DNA from: Flavobacteriaceae bacterium
Lineage (GTDB): Bacteria > Bacteroidota > Bacteroidia > Flavobacteriales > Flavobacteriaceae
Direction of reading: 5' to 3'
NCBI GenBank assembly: GCA_030633285.1
Contig: DAOVTC010000096.1
Span: 1 to 5,545 of the forward strand
Length of the DNA stretch: 5,545 nt
This document shows positions 1 to 5,545 of the stretch, in pieces. Each line of letters opens with the position of its first letter. Positions within the stretch are counted from its first letter, which is position 1. The translations under genes and the position numbers were made by a program. A model generated the notes under the pieces. The model searched no databases. It saw only the letters and a program-made list of their open reading frames with translations, and was not told the DNA's origin.

Positions 1-123
1 AATAATGTCAACTTCAGCCTTTTGAAATCGCCAATTTTTTTCTTTGATTTTATATCCTTTTTTAATCAAAAAATCAACAGCCAATTGCTCTCCAAATTTA
101 CCAAGTTCATTATGCTCTGCCAT
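1..123 (-). CDS. YraN/UPF0102 family endonuclease-like protein, N-terminal part (cut by window edge)
   Basis: The minus strand from 123 down to 1 encodes 41 residues starting MAEHNELGKFGEQLAVDFL, with no stop before the window edge. The pattern G-x-x-GE-x-x-A (G8, G11, E12, A15), then K-K-G-Y (21-24), N30-x-R32, and finally A-E-V-D-I-I (36-41) is the start of the YraN/UPF0102 family, which has a restriction-endonuclease-like PD-(D/E)XK fold. E37 and D39 sit in the conserved (G/A)E(I/V)D strand, where an active-site acidic residue is expected. Family members are about 120 residues, so roughly two thirds lie outside the window. The cellular role of the family is not well settled; a nuclease role is inferred from the fold. 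The start is the only ATG that captures the conserved first helix. No Shine-Dalgarno is seen, as is usual in this phylum. It lies 65 bp downstream of the LD-carboxypeptidase gene on the same strand, so the two may share a transcript. Confidence 0.87.
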   Translation of the reverse strand, partial: MAEHNELGKFGEQLAVDFLIKKGYKIKEKNWRFQKAEVDII

Positions 124-188
124 TTTTTTAAATTGTAAAATCTATTCTTTGTTCCCTTATTCTAACATCAAAATTTTTACCTTTTTAT

Positions 189-1193
189 TTATCTAAAGAT
201 AATTTTTGTCTTTTTCTCGTTAACTTTTAACTCAACATAATCTCCTAAAATTAAAGCACGATTATCATCAATATGGCCAGCAGGAAAATTAAAAACTACA
301 GGAAAATCAGTTCCTTCAATAGCTTCTAAAACAATTTCTTCTAAAGTTTTTCCAAACCCGTTTCCTTCATTTTTTTTCAATCTAAAATCTCCTACGATTA
401 ATCCTTTACAATTTTTAAAATAACCCGCTCTTTTCAAACTAATCATCATTCTATCAATATGATACAATGCCTCTCCAACATCTTCTATAAACAAGATTTT
501 ATTATCCATTTTTAAAGAAATATCCGATTCTAACAAACTATAAACCAAAGAAAGGTTGCCGCCAACCAATTGCCCAATGCTTTCTCCTGATCTATTATAT
601 TTTGAAGATGTTAATTTATACGCCAACTTTTTACCAAACAAAGCCTTGTACAAACTAACAATTGATGCTTTTTGTGTAGAATCTTTTAAATCTAAAGTTA
701 ATGGCATTTGACCATGAATAGTTTGAAAACCTAATTCATGAACTTTATTATGTAAAACGGTAATATCTGAATACCCAATAATCCATTTCGGATTGTCTAC
801 AAATTTTGTAAAATCTAAATCATCTATTATTCTTACTGCTCCATAACCTCCTCTTGCACTCCAAATTGCCTTAATACTCGGATCGTCTAATGCCTTTTGT
901 AAATCTTCCGTTCTTTGTTCATCAGTACCAGCAAAAGTGTTGTCTTGTGAAAGCATATGATTTCCGAAAAACACTACCAAACCCCAATGATTTGCTAATT
1001 CAATTCCGGCATCGACCGAAGTTTTATCTTTTATTCTTCCAGCAGGTGATAAAATAATTATGGTATCTCCCTTTTTTAAATTTGCTGGTTTTACCAAATC
1101 ACGAGTAATTGCTACTTCGGTATCATTTTGCGAAAATAATGGAATCGATATAAACACTGTAATTAACAGTAAAATTCTAAAAGAAAATTTCAT
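189..1193 (-). CDS. Exported LD-carboxypeptidase, peptidase family S66
   Basis: This 334-residue protein belongs to family S66 (LdcA/MccF). LdcA enzymes release the terminal D-alanine from the L-Lys/mDAP-D-Ala bond of murein tetrapeptides, in peptidoglycan recycling or remodelling. The Ser-Glu-His triad can be placed by motif: nucleophile S142 in IIGYSDIT, E237 in LFIEDVGE, and H307 in PAGHIDDN. Other family landmarks are the SPAG loop (49-52), W-SARGGYGA (111-119) and VGGNLS (210-215). Residues 1-21 look like a Sec signal peptide: K2 and R6, a hydrophobic run from 7 to 19, and a probable cut near FS|Q. There is no lipobox cysteine, so a soluble periplasmic enzyme is predicted, unlike the cytoplasmic E. 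coli LdcA. The length without the signal, about 313, fits the family. The stop is TAA. It is divergent from metG and upstream of the YraN-like gene. MccF-like immunity is the main alternative S66 role, but nothing nearby suggests microcin biosynthesis. Confidence 0.92.
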   Translation of the reverse strand: MKFSFRILLLITVFISIPLFSQNDTEVAITRDLVKPANLKKGDTIIILSPAGRIKDKTSVDAGIELANHWGLVVFFGNHMLSQDNTFAGTDEQRTEDLQKALDDPSIKAIWSARGGYGAVRIIDDLDFTKFVDNPKWIIGYSDITVLHNKVHELGFQTIHGQMPLTLDLKDSTQKASIVSLYKALFGKKLAYKLTSSKYNRSGESIGQLVGGNLSLVYSLLESDISLKMDNKILFIEDVGEALYHIDRMMISLKRAGYFKNCKGLIVGDFRLKKNEGNGFGKTLEEIVLEAIEGTDFPVVFNFPAGHIDDNRALILGDYVELKVNEKKTKIIFR

Positions 1194-1304
1194 AGATATG
1201 ATTTGAAAAGTTTTAGCTAAAATAGATAATTATTTTAAAAAGTGAGATTAATAAGGTCAAAAGAGAATTTTAAAAATAAAAAATATAATGTTTTCTCTTT
1301 TTCT

Positions 1305-1312
1305 TACTTTTG
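1305..1312 (+). promoter_or_regulatory. Putative metG promoter, Bacteroidota -7 element
   Basis: TACTTTTG matches the Bacteroidota sigma-A -7 consensus TAnnTTTG at every fixed position and ends 18 bp before the metG start codon. No clear -33 TTG is seen 19-21 bp upstream. Transcription from here would start close to 1318-1320 and leave a leader of only about 11-13 nt. The untranslated stretch just before the ATG is A/T-rich with no Shine-Dalgarno, which is normal for this phylum. The same ten bases, CTTACTTTTG, recur after metG at 3403-3412. Confidence 0.6.
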
Positions 1313-1330
1313 TGGTCTTAAATTAATTTC

Positions 1331-3397
1331 ATGCAAAATCCAAAAAGATATACCATTACCGCTGCCTTACCTTACACAAACGGACCAGTTCATATTGGTC
1401 ATTTAGCAGGTGTTTATGTGCCGGCAGATATTTATGCAAGATATTTACGATTAAACAATAAAGATGTTGCTTTTGTTTGTGGTTCAGATGAGCATGGAGT
1501 TCCCATCACTTTAAAAGCTAAAAAAGAAGGGATTACACCACAAGAAGTGGTTGATAAATATCATGGTATTATTAAAAACGCTTTCGCGGAATTTGGAATT
1601 ACTTTTGATAATTATTCTAGAACCTCAGCAAAAATTCATCATGATACTGCATCTGATTTTTTTAAAAAATTATATGATGATGGTAAATTTATTGAAGAAA
1701 CTTCAGCACAATTTTACGATAAAGAAGCCAATCAATTTTTAGCAGATAGATTTATTATTGGTACTTGTCCGAAATGTGGGAACGAAGAAAGTTATGGCGA
1801 CCAATGCGAAAAATGTGGTACCAGTCATAATGCAACCGATTTAATTAATCCTAAATCGGCTATTACTGGAAATGTTCCTTCATTAAAAGAAACAAAACAT
1901 TGGTATTTACCTTTGAATGAATACGAAAAATGGTTACGAGAATGGATTGTTGTAGATCATAAAAATGATTGGAAAACCAATGTATTGGGGCAAGTAAAAT
2001 CATGGTTAGATGATGGTTTAAAGCCAAGAGCCGTAACACGTGATTTAGATTGGGGAATTCCTGTACCCGTTGAAGGTGCTACAGGTAAAGTTTTGTACGT
2101 TTGGTTTGATGCTCCTATCGGATATATTTCATCAACTAAAGAATGGGCAAAGCGTGAGGGAAAAGATTGGGAACCTTATTGGAAAGATAAAGACACCAAA
2201 TTACTTCATTTTATAGGAAAAGATAATATTGTTTTTCATTGTATTATTTTTCCTGCCATGTTAAAAGCTGAAGGAAGTTATATTTTGCCCGAAAACGTTC
2301 CTGCAAATGAGTTTTTAAATTTAGAGGGAAACAAAATTTCTACTTCAAAAAATTGGGCAGTTTGGCTACATGAATACTTGCAAGATTTTCCTGACAAACA
2401 AGATGTTTTACGCTATGCTTTAACTGCAAATGCCCCTGAAACAAAAGATAATGATTTTACCTGGAAAGATTTTCAGGCAAGAAATAATAATGAACTCGTT
2501 GCTATTTTTGGAAACTTTATTAATCGTGTGGTTGTTTTAACTAACAAGTACTATGATGGAGTTGTACCTAAGTCCGATAAACTAACTGAAGTTGATTTAC
2601 AAACTTTAAAAAAGCTGAGCAAATTTCCTACAATTATTTCAAGTTCAATTGAAAGATATCGATTTAGGGAAGCCTTATCTGAATTGATGAATTTAGCTCG
2701 TTTGGGAAATAAATATTTAGCTGATGAAGAACCTTGGAAGGTGATTAAAGAAAACCCTGAAAGAGTGCAAACAATTATGTATGTCGCTCTACAAATTGCA
2801 GCGGGTTTATCAATTTTATCAGAACCTTTTTTACCGTTTACCAGTAAAAAATTAAAAACTATCCTTCGTCATGCTGAACTTGTTTCAGCATCTCATTGGA
2901 GTGATGTTTCCACCGCAAAAACGCTATTACCTTCAGGTCACCAAATCGGCAAAGCAGAATTATTGTTTGCTAAAATTGAAGATCAGGAAATTCAAGCTCA
3001 GCTAGATAAGTTAGAAGCAACAAAACTAGCTAATGAAGCTGAAAACAAGATGGTTGAACCTCAAAAAGAAACTATTGAGTTTGATGATTTTACCAAATTA
3101 GATATTAGAGTTGGTACTATTTTAGAAGCTGTGAAAATTCCTAAAACTAAAAAATTATTACAACTAAAAGTTGATGTTGGAATTGATATTCGAACTATAG
3201 TAAGTGGTATTGCCGAGAGCTTTAAACCCGAAGATATCATTGGACAAAAAGTAACCGTTTTAGTCAATTTAGCACCACGAAAATTACGAGGCGTTGAAAG
3301 CCAAGGTATGATTTTAATGACCGATACACCTGATGGTAAATTAGCATTTATTGAACCTGAAAAAGAAGGCATAAAAAATGGGGAAAGTGTGAGTTAA
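1331..3397 (+). CDS. metG: Methionine--tRNA ligase (MetRS) with C-terminal tRNA-binding domain
   Basis: This 688-residue cytoplasmic class I synthetase charges tRNA-Met, including the initiator, with methionine. The catalytic Rossmann domain carries the HIGH signature at 21-24 (after ALPYTNGPV) and the KMSKS-loop equivalent KISTS at 335-339. The zinc-binding knuckle is CPKC (146-149) plus CEKC (159-162), the single four-cysteine site of E. coli-type MetRS. FIGKDN (295-299 region) and FDAPIGYIS (259-267) are further family blocks. The helical anticodon-binding domain spans about 375-510. From about 582 to the end is a Trbp111/EMAPII-like OB-fold ([30 protein letters not shown]) that aids tRNA binding and dimerisation. 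The start places [11 protein letters not shown] at the usual distance from the N terminus. The oddity is residues 514-521, HAELVSAS, encoded by a perfect palindrome between the anticodon domain and the linker; see the separate repeat entry. The stop is TAA. The gene appears monocistronic, with its own promoter and a downstream hairpin. Confidence 0.98.
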   Translation: MQNPKRYTITAALPYTNGPVHIGHLAGVYVPADIYARYLRLNNKDVAFVCGSDEHGVPITLKAKKEGITPQEVVDKYHGIIKNAFAEFGITFDNYSRTSAKIHHDTASDFFKKLYDDGKFIEETSAQFYDKEANQFLADRFIIGTCPKCGNEESYGDQCEKCGTSHNATDLINPKSAITGNVPSLKETKHWYLPLNEYEKWLREWIVVDHKNDWKTNVLGQVKSWLDDGLKPRAVTRDLDWGIPVPVEGATGKVLYVWFDAPIGYISSTKEWAKREGKDWEPYWKDKDTKLLHFIGKDNIVFHCIIFPAMLKAEGSYILPENVPANEFLNLEGNKISTSKNWAVWLHEYLQDFPDKQDVLRYALTANAPETKDNDFTWKDFQARNNNELVAIFGNFINRVVVLTNKYYDGVVPKSDKLTEVDLQTLKKLSKFPTIISSSIERYRFREALSELMNLARLGNKYLADEEPWKVIKENPERVQTIMYVALQIAAGLSILSEPFLPFTSKKLKTILRHAELVSASHWSDVSTAKTLLPSGHQIGKAELLFAKIEDQEIQAQLDKLEATKLANEAENKMVEPQKETIEFDDFTKLDIRVGTILEAVKIPKTKKLLQLKVDVGIDIRTIVSGIAESFKPEDIIGQKVTVLVNLAPRKLRGVESQGMILMTDTPDGKLAFIEPEKEGIKNGESVS
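2867..2895 (+). repeat. Short palindromic repeat-like element inside metG, translated in frame
   Basis: ATGCTGAA (2871-2878) and TTCAGCAT (2884-2891) are perfect 8-base inverted arms around the 5-base loop CTTGT. They lie in the wider string CGTCATGCTGAACTTG followed by TTTCAGCATCTCA. From memory, this string resembles a short interspersed repeat seen in many Bacteroidota genomes, whose translation RHAELVSAS recurs in unrelated proteins; I could not check this here. In metG it is read as R513-H514-A-E-L-V-S-A-S521, where I would expect a lineage-specific linker leading into W-x-D-V-S. The reading frame is kept on both sides. The mRNA could form the same small hairpin. I see no second full copy in this window. 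The outer limits given are approximate. Confidence 0.6.
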
Positions 3398-3404
3398 TGA
3401 AACT

Positions 3405-3412
3405 TACTTTTG
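3405..3412 (+). promoter_or_regulatory. Possible promoter -7 element in the metG-tex gap
   Basis: TACTTTTG again matches TAnnTTTG exactly, and its ten-base context CTTACTTTTG is identical to that upstream of metG. It begins 8 bases after the metG stop codon. It has no obvious -33 TTG at the expected distance. Transcription would start near 3418-3420, upstream of the strong hairpin at 3484-3530, so it could drive either a short terminated RNA or a long tex leader. In AT-rich DNA this motif occurs by chance about once per one to two kilobases per strand, so support rests mainly on its position. Confidence 0.3.
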
Positions 3413-3483
3413 AATGAAATTTAAAAGTGTTAGTTGGACTAATAACACTGCATAGCGGAATCTCTTTTAAAATACTAATTATC

Positions 3484-3534
3484 ATTCACGGGGTGACTAC
3501 ATTGAGTTTAAATTTAGTCACCCCGTGAATTTTT
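3484..3534 (+). terminator. Strong rho-independent terminator-like hairpin between metG and tex
   Basis: Arms at 3484-3499 and 3515-3530 are a perfect 16-bp inverted repeat with core CACGGGGTGAC / GTCACCCCGTG. They are separated by a 15-base loop, and a run of five T follows at 3530-3534. This is the classic shape of an intrinsic terminator on the plus strand and would end metG transcripts 86 bases after the stop codon. No T-run follows on the minus strand, so it looks one-directional. It ends only 11 bases before the tex ATG, so any tex promoter on the 5' side must read through it unless initiation occurs inside the hairpin region, where I see no -7 element. Confidence 0.85.
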
Positions 3535-3545
3535 AAAACAAAATA

Positions 3546-5545
3546 ATGCAACTCATAAACTTTATTCAATCTAAAACCAATTTCCCTGAAAAGGGAATTC
3601 AAAATACTGTTGAATTACTAAATCAAGATTGTACCGTTCCGTTTATATCTCGTTATAGAAAAGAAAAAACAGGAAATTTAGATGAGGTTCAAATAGCTGA
3701 CATTGTTAAGTATAAAAACCTATTTGAAGACTTAGAAAAACGTAAAACTTCTATTTTAAAGTCACTGGAAGAACAAGAGGTTTTAACCGACGAGTTAAAA
3801 CTAAAAATATTGTCGACAAAAGATCTCACTAGCTTAGAAGATATTTACCTTCCTTATAAGAAAAAGCGAAAAACCAAAGCAGAAACTGCCAGAAAAAATG
3901 GCTTAGAGCCTTTGGCTAAAATTATTATGAGTCAACGAGCTGAAAATATTGAATACGTTGCTTCAAAATATTTAAATGATAATGTTGAAAATGAAGAAAA
4001 TGCTTTAGAAGGAGCTCGTTATATTATTGCCGAATGGATTAATGAAAGAACCGATATAAGAAACAATATTCGTTGGCAATTAGAACGCTACGCAATAATT
4101 TCTACGAAAGTAATAAATTCAAAACAAGAAGAAGATAAAGCACAAAAATATAAAGACTATTTTGATTGGAATGAGTCGTTAAATCGTATTCCGTCACATC
4201 GTTTGTTAGCAATTTTAAGAGCCGAAAACGAAGGGTTTATTCGTGTGAAAATTGAAATTGACAATGATAGAGCAATCTCAAAAATAGAAGATAGAATTAT
4301 TAGAACCAACAATGATTGTACTACACAAATTCAATTAGCCATACAAGATGCCTATAAACGATTATTATTTCCATCATTGTCAAATGAAACTTTACAAAAT
4401 GCCAAAGAAAAAGCAGATGAAAGTGCAATTCAAGTTTTTGCAAAAAATTTAAAACAATTATTATTAGGAGCTCCTCTTGGTGAAAAAAATATTCTAGCAA
4501 TTGATCCTGGATTTAGATCGGGCTGTAAAATTGTTTGTTTAAATGCTCAAAGCGGTTTAGAGTATAACGAAACTATTTATCCGCATGCACCACAAAATAA
4601 AAGTATTGATGCAATTAAAAAAATAAGCAGCTTAGTTGATGCTTATAAAATTGAAGCAATTGCCATTGGAAACGGAACTGCATCACGAGAAACTGAACAA
4701 TTAATTAAAAAAATTAGATTTAATAAAGACATTCAAGTGTTTGTAGTTAGCGAAGCGGGAGCGTCTATTTACTCGGCTTCAAAAATTGCTCGTGAAGAAT
4801 TCCCTAATTATGATGTTACCGTTAGAGGGGCTATTTCTATTGGTCGCCGATTAGCAGATCCTTTGGCGGAACTGGTTAAAATTGATGCCAAATCAATTGG
4901 TGTTGGGCAATATCAGCACGATGTTAATCAAACAAAACTAAAAAACACATTAGATTCTGTTGTGGAGAGTTGTGTAAATACTATTGGTGTAAATATCAAT
5001 ACTGCAAGTAAATCTTTATTGAGTTATGTATCGGGTGTTGGTGAAAAAATAGCCGAAAATATTATACAATACAGAAATGAAAACGGTGTATTTAAAAGCA
5101 GAAATGATATTAAAAAAGTGCCTCGATTAGGAGCTAAATCTTATGAACAAGCTGCTGGGTTTTTAAGAATTAAAAATGCTAAAAATCCTTTAGATGATTC
5201 GGCAGTTCATCCTGAAAGTTATACCATAGTCAATAAAATGGCAAAGGATGCACATAAAAGCATCTCTGAACTTATTGGAAATGTCACAACTTTACAAAAA
5301 ATTAATCTACAAAAATATTGTACTGATGCTATTGGATTGCCAACTTTAGAAGACATTATCAAGGAATTAGAAAAACCCGGATTAGATCCTCGTGAAAAAG
5401 CCAAAGTTTTTACTTTCAATAAAAATATAAAATCTATTAATGATTTACGAGAAGGACAATTATTACCTGGAATTGTAAATAATATTACCAATTTTGGGTG
5501 TTTTGTTGATATTGGAATCAAAGAAAGCGGACTGGTTCATGTTTC
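3546..5545 (+). CDS. tex: Tex family transcription accessory / RNA-binding protein (3' end cut by window edge)
   Basis: The frame is open from ATG at 3546 to the window edge: 666 codons plus two bases, with no stop. Tex is a conserved cytoplasmic nucleic-acid-binding protein linked to transcription and RNA metabolism. The N-terminal helical region holds VPFISRYRKEKTG (31-43) and the hallmark LEDIYLPYKKKRKTKA (97-112). The YqgF/RuvX-like RNase H-fold domain starts at about 317 with AIDPGFRSGCK (D320), then IGNGTASRETE (374-384), SEAGASIYSAS (402-412) and RRLADPLAEL with D438. Tandem helix-hairpin-helix motifs follow: GVGEKIAENI from 497 and VPRLGAKSYEQAAGFLRI from 525. The S1 RNA-binding domain begins at about 634 (LREGQLLPGIV, FGCFVDIG) and is cut at HVS. 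Family length is generally above 700 residues, so a few dozen are missing. The start is supported by MQLINFIQSK preceding the conserved first helix, with no Shine-Dalgarno. Its 5' flank carries a terminator-like hairpin ending 15 bases before the ATG. Confidence 0.96.
   Translation, partial: MQLINFIQSKTNFPEKGIQNTVELLNQDCTVPFISRYRKEKTGNLDEVQIADIVKYKNLFEDLEKRKTSILKSLEEQEVLTDELKLKILSTKDLTSLEDIYLPYKKKRKTKAETARKNGLEPLAKIIMSQRAENIEYVASKYLNDNVENEENALEGARYIIAEWINERTDIRNNIRWQLERYAIISTKVINSKQEEDKAQKYKDYFDWNESLNRIPSHRLLAILRAENEGFIRVKIEIDNDRAISKIEDRIIRTNNDCTTQIQLAIQDAYKRLLFPSLSNETLQNAKEKADESAIQVFAKNLKQLLLGAPLGEKNILAIDPGFRSGCKIVCLNAQSGLEYNETIYPHAPQNKSIDAIKKISSLVDAYKIEAIAIGNGTASRETEQLIKKIRFNKDIQVFVVSEAGASIYSASKIAREEFPNYDVTVRGAISIGRRLADPLAELVKIDAKSIGVGQYQHDVNQTKLKNTLDSVVESCVNTIGVNINTASKSLLSYVSGVGEKIAENIIQYRNENGVFKSRNDIKKVPRLGAKSYEQAAGFLRIKNAKNPLDDSAVHPESYTIVNKMAKDAHKSISELIGNVTTLQKINLQKYCTDAIGLPTLEDIIKELEKPGLDPREKAKVFTFNKNIKSINDLREGQLLPGIVNNITNFGCFVDIGIKESGLVHV

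Noticed and set aside
169..176. Possible -7 element for the YraN-like gene (minus-strand AAATTTTG)
   Set aside because: It mismatches the key first T and has no -33 partner. Co-transcription with the LD-carboxypeptidase is as likely.
1217..1224. Possible -7 element for the LD-carboxypeptidase (minus-strand TATTTTAG)
   Set aside because: It has one mismatch in the fixed positions of TAnnTTTG and no TTG at the right distance upstream, so it is too weak in AT-rich DNA to call.
1551..1742. 63-codon plus-strand open frame inside metG
   Set aside because: It overlaps the strongly conserved metG frame, is made mostly of I/L/K/N residues typical of shifted AT-rich code, and matches no family I recognise.
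3061..3372. 103-codon minus-strand open frame opposite the metG 3' end
   Set aside because: It lies antisense to the conserved tRNA-binding domain of MetRS and is explained as a shadow of that coding sequence.
3414..3455. 13-codon reading frame (MKFKSVSWTNNTA) before the hairpin, considered as an attenuation leader peptide
   Set aside because: Its ATG lies upstream of the start point expected from the 3405-3412 motif, and it has no run of regulatory codons. It is probably chance.
5259..5277. AGCATCTCTGAACTT in tex, considered as a second copy of the metG palindrome
   Set aside because: It shares only short words in a different order, has no inverted arms, and encodes ordinary conserved Tex sequence (KSISELIG).
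5219..5521. 100-codon minus-strand open frame opposite tex
   Set aside because: It is antisense to the conserved HhH and S1 regions of Tex, with no recognisable domain of its own.

Overview
This is an AT-rich window (roughly two thirds A+T by eye) that reads like the chromosome of a member of Bacteroidota, most likely class Flavobacteriia. Three things point there: the protein sequences resemble flavobacterial versions of conserved housekeeping genes, no start codon has a Shine-Dalgarno sequence, and a perfect match to the Bacteroidota -7 promoter element TAnnTTTG lies just upstream of metG. The genus cannot be fixed from this sequence.

Layout. On the minus strand, reading leftward, lie a Sec-exported S66-family LD-carboxypeptidase (189-1193) and, 65 bp further on, the first 41 codons of a YraN/UPF0102-family protein (1-123) that runs off the left edge. 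These two may be co-transcribed. A 137-bp divergent intergenic region separates them from the plus-strand methionyl-tRNA synthetase gene metG (1331-3397), which has the E. coli-type single four-cysteine zinc site and a C-terminal Trbp111/EMAPII-like tRNA-binding domain. A 148-bp gap follows. It holds a second -7-like motif and a very strong hairpin with a T-run (3484-3534). Only 11 bp after the T-run, tex begins at 3546. Tex is the YqgF/HhH/S1 transcription accessory protein, and its gene is open to the right edge, cut inside the S1 domain.

The genes serve general functions: peptidoglycan recycling or remodelling, an endonuclease-like protein of uncertain role, tRNA charging, and RNA/transcription maintenance. 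They do not form one pathway, and I see no phage, transposon, CRISPR array or defence system.

Two features deserve a second look. The first is a short perfect palindrome inside metG (2871-2891), translated in frame as HAELVSAS. It looks like a dispersed repeat that landed in the linker region of an essential enzyme. The second is the terminator-like hairpin almost touching the tex start codon, which means that tex is either transcribed through it or the gap encodes a separate short RNA.
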